A DNA stretch of 5,865 nucleotides from Nitrospinae bacterium RIFCSPLOWO2_12_39_16. Lineage in GTDB: Bacteria; Nitrospinota; Nitrospinia; UBA9942. The notes beneath the pieces are model-generated. The model was not told the origin of the DNA, did no database searches, and saw only the letters and a program-made list of their open reading frames with translations. The first letter of the stretch is position 1; each line of letters begins with the position of its first letter. This document shows, piece by piece, positions 1 through 4,111 of this stretch. The position numbers and the translations under genes are program-made. The DNA lies in contig MHDO01000058.1 of the NCBI GenBank assembly GCA_001805005.1, positions 1 to 5,865 of the forward strand. Direction: 5' to 3'.

Positions 1-82
1 GCCCATTTGACCTATTTTCGTAGAATATTGCTGAATCTATCATTTCATCTTCAGCTTCTGGATGGAATAATATCGCCTTCAT
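1..82 (-). CDS. ParE/RelE-superfamily toxin, N-terminal part (gene runs off the left edge)
   Basis: Only the first 27 codons are inside the window. They read MKAILFHPEAEDEM followed by IDSAIFYENRSNG. The F-H-P-E-A-E-x-E/D start followed by an alpha-helical A-x-x-Y/F-Y-E segment is characteristic of ParE/RelE-type plasmid-stabilisation toxins. Members of this superfamily act in the cytoplasm as mRNA interferases (RelE) or gyrase poisons (ParE); the fragment is too short to say which. Its ATG overlaps the TGA stop of the upstream antitoxin (ATGA at 79-82), the usual antitoxin-first, translationally coupled order. No catalytic residues are visible because the C-terminal half lies outside the window, so whether the gene is intact is unknown. 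Confidence 0.8.
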   Translation of the reverse strand, partial: MKAILFHPEAEDEMIDSAIFYENRSNG

Positions 83-309
83 TTCAGTTTTAATCGTGCT
101 TCCCTCAAGACATCTTTTGCAGGCTTGCATTTAACCTTGCCGCTTTTAATTTCCTTGCTGCGTCTCCTTGCCTCTTTTATCCAGAGAGATTCAACATTTT
201 TATCCTGCTTTTCGTCAAGGCTTTCAATAAGCTTTTCGGCAAGCAATGCACGGGACTTAGTAGGTAAGCCTAACAACTCAAGTGCTATCTTTTCAACCGT
301 TGCAGACAT
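79..309 (-). CDS. addiction-module antitoxin, TIGR02574-like
   Basis: A 76-residue acidic/basic mixed helical protein. Its N-terminal part (about residues 4-40) has the pattern ATVEKIALELLGLPTKSRAL followed by LAEKLIESLDE. That pattern (helix, 'L-P..SRA.LAE.L..SL', then a W-containing segment, here W43) is that of the putative addiction-module component family TIGR02574. Such proteins neutralise a ParE/RelE toxin encoded immediately downstream and usually autorepress the operon. Here the downstream gene is such a toxin, overlapping by 4 nt. The start at 309 is supported by a good Shine-Dalgarno, GGGGAGG (318-324), 8 nt upstream of ATG. The basic C-terminal tail (RLKLK) is probably part of the toxin-wrapping region. 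I inferred the family from the pattern and the partner; no database search was possible. Confidence 0.85.
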   Translation of the reverse strand: MSATVEKIALELLGLPTKSRALLAEKLIESLDEKQDKNVESLWIKEARRRSKEIKSGKVKCKPAKDVLREARLKLK

Positions 310-347
310 TTAATTTACCTCCCCTATGATTCATTATGTTTTAATTT

Positions 348-437
348 TTAATTTATTATCATTTTAGCACTTTTTCTATCTCCATTACATATCTTTTTAA
401 TTTGCTTATCAGCTTTTTCAGAGTATCTGATTTCCAT
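348..437 (-). pseudogene. RelE-type toxin stub (3' truncated, 29 codons)
   Basis: The ORF begins MEIRYSEKADKQIKKICNGD and continues RKSAKMIIN before a TAA. This is the first beta-strand and helix of a RelE-like toxin of the 'I-R-Y/F-S-x-K-A-D-K-Q-I-x-x-I' type. Complete relatives are about 80-90 residues, so the C-terminal catalytic sheet is missing. A proper Shine-Dalgarno (GGAAGGA, spacing 6) precedes the ATG, so this is the original start of a real gene. The reading frame dies in AT-rich sequence just before the next TA module's ribosome binding site, as expected if a deletion joined the toxin's 5' part to the leader of the 79-309 antitoxin. It cannot make an active toxin. Confidence 0.7.
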
Positions 438-439
438 TA

Positions 440-523
440 TTATTCCTTCCTCTTCACAATCTCCTGCCTTCTGTCCGATAAATAATATGCCTGTTTCCTG
501 TTCAACGGCTGAGGTGTCGGCAT
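440..523 (-). CDS. 27-codon ORF, possible C-terminal remnant of the stub's antitoxin
   Basis: This short ORF starts at ATG (521-523) and encodes MPTPQPLNRKQAYYLSDRRQ then EIVKRKE, followed by TAA. It stops 2 nt before the ATG of the RelE-like stub, the spacing expected of an antitoxin gene just upstream of its toxin. It is highly charged at its C-terminus, as antitoxin tails often are. Its upstream side runs into the C/G-rich repeat (534-549), so the natural N-terminal part may have been replaced. I do not recognise it. It could be a chance ORF, and the same bases are also open in the frame of the longer chimeric ORF (348-614). Confidence 0.25.
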   Translation of the reverse strand: MPTPQPLNRKQAYYLSDRRQEIVKRKE

Positions 524-533
524 TAGATAATTT

Positions 534-549
534 CCCCTTAACAAAGGGG
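534..549. repeat. C/G-rich hairpin inside a dispersed-type repeat
   Basis: CCCCTT and AAGGGG form a perfect 6-bp inverted repeat around an AACA loop. It sits in a C/G-rich tract (about 531-605) unlike the AT-rich surroundings, with further G-runs at 555-558, 592-596 and 602-605. Translated on the minus strand it gives a 'PSPPFVKG' string seen in many hypothetical proteins that are really translated repeats. The tract lies exactly between relE and the broken toxin, so it may mark the recombination point. No second copy of this element is visible in the window. Confidence 0.45.
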
Positions 550-610
550 GGCGAAGGGGTTTGTTCCTTGGCGAAGAGGATTTTGTCAACGAGGGGGCTA
601 ATGGGGTAAT

Positions 611-868
611 TCATCTATAAACTTCTTTTCTGTGAGCAATAGATAGAACCTTTACAATTTTGCTGTTATCATCAATGCTGTAAATCGCTCTGTAGTCGCC
701 GCTTCTCAATCTGTAATATTCAGTCTCCTTTAGTTTTTTACAGCCAAACGGTCTTGGATTGTTTTCAAGGGATAGTATCTGTTTACGAATCCTCATTCTT
801 ACAGATTCCGGCAGTTTTAAAAATTCCTTTTCTGCTTTTGGGACTATCTCAACAGAATATTTGTCCAT
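611..868 (-). CDS. relE: RelE-family toxin (predicted ribosome-dependent mRNA interferase)
   Basis: An 85-residue protein, the usual RelE length. It opens with a beta-strand and helices (YSVEIVPKAEKEFLKLPES, then VRMRIRKQI). A central loop has N-P-R-P and K-K-L-K, followed by the hallmark beta-strand Y-R-L-R-S-G-D-Y-R-A-I-Y (residues 52-63), and it ends V-L-S-I-A-H-R-K-E-V-Y-R (74-85). In RelE relatives the basic residues of these strands, the R of G-D-Y-R (R60), the H-R pair (79-80) and the terminal Y (84) line the mRNA-cleavage site in the ribosomal A site; all are present, so it looks active. The ATG directly abuts the TAA of the upstream antitoxin (0 nt), implying coupled translation. It belongs to the RelE/StbE group, but the sub-family is not certain. 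Confidence 0.9.
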   Translation of the reverse strand: MDKYSVEIVPKAEKEFLKLPESVRMRIRKQILSLENNPRPFGCKKLKETEYYRLRSGDYRAIYSIDDNSKIVKVLSIAHRKEVYR

Positions 869-1069
869 TTAATTCCCATGTTCTTTTAAAAAATCTCTGA
901 AAGGTCTGCTTTTGTCCTTTGCCCTGCTTTCAGATATGGCTATATCTATCAGGTCTTCACGAAGTCTTTTGTCTCTTAATATTGCTGACAGAAAAATATC
1001 CTGCTCCTTCCGCGCTAATGTTTTAAATGCTGTTAAAAATACTTCTGCTATTGCTCCTTTTATTCCCAT
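869..1069 (-). CDS. RelB-like antitoxin partnered with RelE
   Basis: A 66-residue small protein directly upstream of relE with no gap (TAA then ATG). The N-terminal 30 residues are predicted helical (KGAIAEVFLTAFKTLARKEQ), followed by charged helix LRDKRLREDLIDIAISESR. The C-terminal tail S-R-P-F-R-D-F-L-K-E (54-63) is of the 'E.R....RPFR.FL' type found in short antitoxins paired with RelE-like toxins; such tails typically wrap the toxin. The start is well supported by a near-consensus Shine-Dalgarno, TAAGGAGGT (1075-1083), 5 nt upstream of ATG. It has no obvious DNA-binding domain of the ribbon-helix-helix type at the extreme N-terminus, so how it autoregulates is unclear. Function is inferred from context and tail pattern. 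Confidence 0.75.
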   Translation of the reverse strand: MGIKGAIAEVFLTAFKTLARKEQDIFLSAILRDKRLREDLIDIAISESRAKDKSRPFRDFLKEHGN

Positions 1070-1092
1070 AAGTCACCTCCTTATGGTTCAGA

Positions 1093-1119
1093 ATTAATTT
1101 CTATAATCCTACTATTAAT
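1093..1119 (-). promoter_or_regulatory. possible operator of the relBE-type pair
   Basis: Two perfect ATTAAT palindromes (1093-1098 and 1114-1119) lie 21 bp apart, which is two turns of B-DNA, just upstream of the antitoxin's ribosome binding site. This is where TA autoregulators normally bind. The region is AT-rich, so chance is a fair explanation, and I cannot place a convincing -35/-10 pair around it. Confidence 0.2.
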
Positions 1120-1159
1120 GATGATACCGCAAAACCAATATCACCCCCTTTTTCTTGTT

Positions 1160-1666
1160 TTATTTGTGTTTTTTGCTGCGCCTCATTGGTAGTCTCTGCC
1201 AAGCTTGATATGGAGCTCTTGGATGCAAGTTCTTATCACAAAAATCAATATCACTTATCAGCCGCAATCCTTCCCAAAGTAGCTTGGCTGATTCTTCGTT
1301 TACAGTACGGTCTCTAATGTCTGCACCATGAACAATATTATTTCTGGCTATTCGGAACGCTTCTATCTTTCCATTGCTTAAACCTATCTTTGAAAGAATG
1401 TTACGAAGTGCAGGGTTACCCCCTTGCTTTGTATTTGAACAATAGCCAACAAGGGATTCTAATGAAATATTTTCTAATTGTTTGCGTGCATCCTTTGAAT
1501 ATTTACCTTGAAATATCTTAAGTGCTAAGGCTGTCCTATATAGAAACCTTTCAAACGAGGCATACGCCACAATAAAACATACACAAGGCTCCTCAGAAAT
1601 CATATCTTCTATCTTAGTTCCCCATCTTTTAAATTCATCTAAAGAGTTAGTTATTCCAAAACACAT
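1160..1666 (-). CDS. HEPN-domain protein (RiboL-PSP-HEPN-like), predicted RNase
   Basis: A 168-residue, mostly alpha-helical protein. Residues 30-50 form a helix with the F-E-R-F-L-Y-R pattern. A later helix carries R-I-A-R-N-N-I-V-H-G (105-114), which contains R-N-x-x-x-H (R108, N109, H113), the R-x4-6-H signature of HEPN ribonucleases. The motif is intact, so metal-independent RNA cleavage is plausible. HEPN proteins act in TA systems, abortive infection and RNA-processing complexes; a family resemblance to RiboL-PSP-HEPN is my best guess. No nucleotidyltransferase (MNT) partner is present beside it. Its only close partner is the divergent XRE gene across a 234-bp spacer. The ATG at 1664-1666 has a weak ribosome site (GAGG about 11 nt upstream). 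The lysine/arginine-rich tail (RRSKKHK) may help RNA binding. The family call is moderate; the helical/HEPN motif is clearer. Confidence 0.6.
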   Translation of the reverse strand: MCFGITNSLDEFKRWGTKIEDMISEEPCVCFIVAYASFERFLYRTALALKIFQGKYSKDARKQLENISLESLVGYCSNTKQGGNPALRNILSKIGLSNGKIEAFRIARNNIVHGADIRDRTVNEESAKLLWEGLRLISDIDFCDKNLHPRAPYQAWQRLPMRRSKKHK

Positions 1667-1900
1667 AATTATTTCCGCCTCTGACTTTTTTACAGGAAAA
1701 TTACCATCTAATCTTCACATATTTAATTTTTCTATTGTCCAGTTGAAAATAACACTGATATCTCATATGTGATGGATACAATATGAGTTTAATAATAGCA
1801 TCAATGGGCATGAATATATACCTAATGAGAATTATTTGTCAAGCAAATAGTTTCTATTAGAATGTTCAGTTTGTATTTTTAAATATGCATTATTATATGC
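1667..1900. other. divergent intergenic region between HEPN and XRE genes
   Basis: This 234-bp AT-rich spacer must hold the promoters of both divergent genes. On the plus strand TTGTAT (1871-1876) with TATTAT (1891-1896) are candidate -35/-10 boxes (14-nt gap, shorter than ideal). Another potential -35, TTGTCA, occurs near 1836-1841. For the HEPN gene I see only loose -35/-10 matches around 1715-1755. No terminator or ORF is evident. Confidence 0.4.
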
Positions 1901-1902
1901 AT
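1883..1902 (+). promoter_or_regulatory. ATATGCAT direct repeats at the XRE start: likely autorepressor operator
   Basis: ATATGCAT occurs at 1883-1890 and again at 1895-1902, 12 bp apart (about one helical turn). Because ATGCAT is itself palindromic, each copy is a potential dyad half-site pair. The second copy includes the first two bases of the XRE start codon, and a TATTAT -10-like box lies between the two. A repressor bound here would block its own promoter. There is no Shine-Dalgarno in front of the ATG, so the transcript could be leaderless or nearly so. This is inference from position and symmetry. Confidence 0.4.
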
Positions 1903-2224
1903 GAAAACAGATGAAAAGAGATTGATAGGACTTAGAATTAAAGAACTTAGAAAGAGCAAAGGATTATCTCAGGAAGAACTTGCAGAAAGAGCTGAAACAA
2001 GCCCAAATTATTTAAGCCGTATGGAAAGGGGGACAGAAAACCCCACCCTTGATATGCTCATAAAACTTGCCAACGCCCTTGAGGTTGAGATGTGGGAGAT
2101 GTTTGATTTTGGACATGAGGTCAGCCGGAAGGAATTAAGGGAAACTATGGGCAGGTTTTTGAAGGAACTGGATGAGGATAAACTGCGGATGGCAGTAAAG
2201 CTTTTACGGGCAGTGGTGAGGTGA
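1901..2224 (+). CDS. XRE-family helix-turn-helix transcriptional regulator
   Basis: A 107-residue cytoplasmic DNA-binding protein. Residues 8-65 are a Cro/C1-type HTH: I-G-L-R-I-K-E-L-R-K (9-18), L-S-Q-E-E-L-A-E-R-A (22-31) as helix 2, S-P-N-Y-L-S-R-M-E-R-G (34-44) as the recognition helix, then N-P-T-L-D-M-L-I-K-L-A-N-A-L (47-60), the family's typical packing helices. The C-terminal 35 residues (KELRETMGRFLKELDEDKLR and following) are amphipathic and likely mediate dimerisation. It is the only plus-strand intact gene. It is divergent from the HEPN gene and convergent with the 66-residue ORF at 2296-2496. It probably represses itself and perhaps the HEPN gene through the ATATGCAT repeats. A second, truncated copy lies at 2641-2826. 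No in-frame alternative start fits the HTH better than 1901. Confidence 0.9.
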   Translation: MKTDEKRLIGLRIKELRKSKGLSQEELAERAETSPNYLSRMERGTENPTLDMLIKLANALEVEMWEMFDFGHEVSRKELRETMGRFLKELDEDKLRMAVKLLRAVVR

Positions 2225-2295
2225 AAGTAGCTTTTCTCTTATGAACCGTTAACAACCATAGTTCCCGTTTCATCTTAAACATATATTTCTACCTG

Positions 2296-2496
2296 TTATT
2301 CGGCAAAAACTTCGTCAAAGAACCTTGCCTTATCTAATAATTTTTGCCATTCTCTATGACGCCTAATGCTATCAATCCTCCTTTTTTTAGGGATGTTAAT
2401 AAAACGAATGGCTTCTACTGGTCCTAACTCTCTGATAAGAACCTTCATAGCTTTTTTAATTACCATCTCTTCATCCATATACTTTACGCTTTTCAT
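2296..2496 (-). CDS. orphan small antitoxin-like protein, 66 aa
   Basis: A highly basic 66-residue protein. The segment V-L-I-R-E-L-G-P-V-E-A-I-R-F-I (19-33), followed by charged residues and H-R-E-W-Q-K-L-L-D-K (47-56), resembles a family of short bacterial proteins with an 'LG.VEA.RF' core that are commonly found beside toxin-like genes. I recognise the pattern but cannot name a characterised function. The gene is surely translated: its Shine-Dalgarno AAGGAGGGG (2502-2510) is nearly ideal and 5 nt from the ATG. No toxin follows on its strand; the 71 nt downstream run into the convergent XRE gene. It is therefore either a solo antitoxin or the survivor of a broken pair. Most of its length is basic rather than acidic, unusual for an antitoxin. 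Confidence 0.65.
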   Translation of the reverse strand: MKSVKYMDEEMVIKKAMKVLIRELGPVEAIRFINIPKKRRIDSIRRHREWQKLLDKARFFDEVFAE

Positions 2497-2640
2497 CTTA
2501 ACCCCTCCTTAAAAGGTCTGCTTATAGTGCAAACATCAAGATATATTGATTGCAGCATTTTATTGCGTCCTTTAATACAAAAGCAGCAGCGTATTTTTGC
2601 TCTCTAATTATTAAAAGACTATATCAAACTATATGTAAAA

Positions 2641-2826
2641 TCAAGGGGAAATACCGATATAACCCGCCTTGCCAATGCTCTTGAGGTTGAGATGTGGGAG
2701 ATGTTTGATTTCGGGCATGAGGTTAGTCGGAAGGAATTGAGAGAAGACATGGGCAGGTTTTTGAAGGAGTTAGATGAAGAGAAACTGCGGATGGCAGTAA
2801 AGCTTTTACGGGCAGTGGTGAGGTGA
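2641..2826 (+). pseudogene. XRE regulator remnant, 3' half of a second copy
   Basis: From 2668 to the TGA at 2824-2826 this stretch matches codons 56-107 of the intact XRE gene (2066-2224): 16 of 159 bases differ by my count, changing only 2 of 52 residues (T82 to D, D92 to E). Farther 5', residues S-R-G-N-T-D-I-T-R (2641-2667) loosely echo the region after the recognition helix, with a short deletion. The frame is open back to a TAA at 2605-2607, but there is no start codon before the internal ATG at 2692. The DNA-binding domain is gone. Eleven of the 13 changed codons are synonymous, so the copies diverged while both were functional; this copy was truncated afterwards. Confidence 0.85.
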
Positions 2827-2860
2827 TGAGCTCAGTTAAATTTATACTGCATTGAGAAAG

Positions 2861-3049
2861 TTAATTTGCCAATAATGTTGTCACCTCTACCAAATGATGC
2901 TTCTTGCGGGCTTCATCCACAATATCTTCTACCTTTTCAGCAATAGCATCTTCAATCCAATCTGCACCGCATTGTGCACATACTGTTGCAGGCACATCTC
3001 TTACTACTACTACTCCGAATCCTAAATCTACGGTAACTGTGGCTTTCCC
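2861..3049 (-). pseudogene. YgiT-type zinc-finger antitoxin remnant (5' truncated)
   Basis: A 62-codon frame reads GKATVTVDLGFGVVVVRDVP, then A-T-V-C-A-Q-C-G-A-D-W-I, then acidic helix EDAIAEKVEDIVDEARKK, ending L-V-E-V-T-T-L-L-A-N and TAA. This is the second half of a YgiT-type zinc-finger protein (MqsA-like antitoxins and relatives). The V-V-R-D-V-P-A..C.QCG box carries one of the two cysteine pairs, and the helix follows it. The first pair (normally CxxC near the N-terminus) is missing. Upstream, the frame hits an amber TAG (3050-3052) inside a repeat copy, and no start codon follows it before residue 19. The N-terminal part seems to have been replaced by the repeat. Whether the adjacent frame (3053-3199) belonged to its usual toxin is unknown. 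Confidence 0.75.
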
Positions 3050-3095
3050 CTATTGCAAGACAGATAAAAACGACTGTTGTCCCATTTTCTTTTCC
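3037..3095 (-). repeat. short dispersed repeat, copy A
   Basis: About 59 bp similar to copy B at 4044-4099. Shared plus-strand blocks are CTGTG, CTTT, CTATTGCAA, CAG, AAAA, TGTT and ATTTTCTTT, in the same order and orientation. A weak hairpin (ACAG...CTGT) flanks the A-rich centre. On the minus strand it reads through as ...FLSVLQ-stop, a string typical of translated repeats of this kind. It forms the 5' edge of the YgiT remnant. Confidence 0.55.
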
Positions 3096-3199
3096 ACTAA
3101 ATAGTTCTTGCTTCTTAATATTATACTTTCAAGGCAAAAGCAGATAAGTTCGTTTTCTTTTCCCCATTGCTTGCATACTTCAGGCAGGTCAGTGTTCTT
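3053..3199 (-). pseudogene. open remnant frame upstream of the YgiT remnant
   Basis: Forty-nine sense codons lie between a TAA (3200-3202) and the TAG at 3050-3052. They begin K-N-T-D-L-P-E-V-C-K-Q-W-G-K-E-N and end in repeat-derived S-F-L-S-V-L-Q. The only ATG is at 3083-3085, 11 codons from the end. The composition (E-L-I-C-F-C-L-E-S-I-I-L-R-S-K) is protein-like, but I do not recognise it and it has no ribosome site. It may be the tail of a lost gene. Confidence 0.25.
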
Positions 3200-3653
3200 T
3201 TAAGCGTTTTATTATCTCCTCAATATAATAATCAGTAATCCAGTAGCCTTTTCCTCTGAGATTTAAAAGTTCCTTTCGTATATCAGCCAATAAACCATTT
3301 TTGTATGCGATTCCTATAATAGTAGTAGTTCTAAGTGGTTCAAGTCCCATTTTCTTGGCAAGATTTACCCCTTTTCTATCGTCCATTAATACCTGTTTTA
3401 TATTCATCTCCTTTGCAAGGATTATTGTCTCTGCCTCGCCTTTATCTACTATAGCATCTAAGGCATCAACTGCCATACGGTCTTTAACTTTTACAATCTT
3501 TATCCATCTTGGGCAATGCCCTTTCTTAATCTTATAAACTTCCCTGTAAACCTCTTCAGAAATATAAATAGAAGTGAATAGGTGTTTTAAAATGTCTATG
3601 CGGTTGATTTTGGTAAGTACAATTAAAGGTGAGGAGTTACTTACGACCTTCAC
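3189..3653 (-). CDS. DUF3368 PIN-domain toxin (VapC-like RNase)
   Basis: A 154-residue cytoplasmic PIN-domain protein, full length for DUF3368. It opens V-V-S-N-S-S-P-L-I-V-L-T-K (3-15), where N6 stands at the usual first acidic position; this N-S/T-S-P-L-I form is normal for DUF3368. The middle has D-K-G-E-A-E-T-I-I-L-A (70-80) with E73/E75, then V-L-M-D-D-R-K-G (88-95) with D91/D92, the metal-binding acids of the PIN fold. It is expected to cleave RNA with Mg2+/Mn2+ when free of its antitoxin. The start is GTG (3651-3653), inside the antitoxin's last codons (17-nt overlap), with GAGG about 9 nt upstream; the family N-terminus begins just there. It is the second gene of a UPF0175-DUF3368 pair. 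Confidence 0.9.
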   Translation of the reverse strand: MKVVSNSSPLIVLTKINRIDILKHLFTSIYISEEVYREVYKIKKGHCPRWIKIVKVKDRMAVDALDAIVDKGEAETIILAKEMNIKQVLMDDRKGVNLAKKMGLEPLRTTTIIGIAYKNGLLADIRKELLNLRGKGYWITDYYIEEIIKRLKEH

Positions 3654-3942
3654 GTTTCACGCCCTCAGCTACTTTGCCTATTAGTTTGTATTCATCTAAT
3701 ATTTCTTCTTCAGTGGGTTCGTAAAATGTTATTTTCTTTTCTCTTAGAAGGTCCATGAACTTCCATTTGTTTACGCCGGCAAGCTCTGCTGCCTTGCCAA
3801 AAGAGAGAACGCCATCGGATAAAAGGCTTATTGCAAGGGTCTGCCTTGCATTTTTTTCAAGCTTTGCCTTGGTGTATCCCTCTATCTCAAGGGTGGAATA
3901 TACATCCTCTGATATGTCTATGTTCAATCTTGCAGTTTTCAT
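3637..3942 (-). CDS. UPF0175-family antitoxin
   Basis: A 101-residue protein from the ATG at 3940-3942. This start is preferred over an upstream in-frame TTG (3952-3954) because GGAGG (3948-3952) lies 5 nt before the ATG and overlaps the TTG. The N-terminal strand A-R-L-N-I-D-I (4-10), helix K-L-E-K-N-A-R-Q-T-L-A-I-S-L (27-40) and the S-F-G-K-A-A-E-L-A-G-V (47-57) helix-turn-helix-like element are the UPF0175 pattern. UPF0175 proteins are antitoxins paired with DUF3368 PIN toxins. That partner follows directly with a 17-nt overlap. The C-terminal acidic segment E-P-T-E-E-E-I-L-D-E is likely the toxin-contacting tail. It probably represses its own promoter at 3972-4000. Confidence 0.9.
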   Translation of the reverse strand: MKTARLNIDISEDVYSTLEIEGYTKAKLEKNARQTLAISLLSDGVLSFGKAAELAGVNKWKFMDLLREKKITFYEPTEEEILDEYKLIGKVAEGVKREGRK

Positions 3943-3971
3943 ATCTGCCTCCAAAAGGTTTAGTATTGCTC

Positions 3972-4000
3972 ATTTTAGCATAAAAATACACTTTATTGAA
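3972..4000 (-). promoter_or_regulatory. promoter of the UPF0175/DUF3368 pair
   Basis: TAAAAT (-10, 3972-3977) is preceded by TGC, giving an extended -10 (TGCTAAAAT). A weak -35, TTCAAT (3995-4000), lies 17 nt further upstream. Transcription would start near 3965, leaving about 20 nt of leader before the Shine-Dalgarno. It is called from sequence only. Confidence 0.45.
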
Positions 4001-4043
4001 TCCATTATTATATGTCTTTTACTCTGCCTGCCGGATAATGCGC

Positions 4044-4099
4044 CTGTGACTTTTCTCTATTGCAAAGCAGAAGAAAAATGTCTGTTCCAATTTTCTTTC
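4044..4099 (-). repeat. short dispersed repeat, copy B
   Basis: About 56 bp related to copy A (3037-3095), in the same orientation. It lies in the intergenic spacer between the PIN operon (ends 4112) and the UPF0175 promoter, and harms no gene. A small hairpin CAGA...TCTG surrounds an A-rich loop. The minus-strand translation ends ...SSALQ-stop, as copy A ends SVLQ-stop. It might act as a weak transcription or mRNA-end structure for the upstream operon. Confidence 0.5.
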
Positions 4100-4111
4100 A
4101 AAAAAATCCTT

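Larger units (their letters stand above)
348..614 (-). other. chimeric 88-codon ORF spanning the repeat and the toxin stub
   Basis: An uninterrupted frame runs from an ATG at 612-614 to the end of the RelE-like stub. Its first third is a translation of repeat DNA (NYPISPLVDKILFAKEQTPS, then PPFVKGK). The middle is unrecognised and the last 29 residues are the toxin stub. Its ATG overlaps the TGA of relE (ATGA, 611-614), so ribosomes finishing relE could enter it. I think it is an accident of repeat insertion rather than an evolved gene, because the toxin stub has its own ribosome binding site and start. An automatic annotation would probably call it a hypothetical protein. Confidence 0.4.

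Noticed and set aside
1120..1160. Terminator after the HEPN gene
   Set aside because: Only a TGATA/TATCA stem with a 12-nt loop is seen, with no following T-run of note on the minus strand.
1883..1902. CRISPR-like or attachment-site repeat
   Set aside because: Two 8-bp palindromic units with a 4-bp gap at a regulator's start fit an operator; there is no array and no integrase.
2225..2295. Bidirectional terminator between the XRE gene and the convergent 66-aa gene
   Set aside because: Expected from the layout, but only a 4-bp GAAC/GTTC pairing is visible, too weak to call.
3050..3052. In-frame TAG in the YgiT region read as pyrrolysine or suppressed
   Set aside because: The sequence before it is repeat-derived and lacks the expected CxxC, so truncation explains it more simply.
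3952..3954. TTG start for the UPF0175 gene (adds 4 residues)
   Set aside because: It overlaps the GGAGG ribosome site that serves the ATG at 3940-3942 and adds residues before the family's natural N-terminus.
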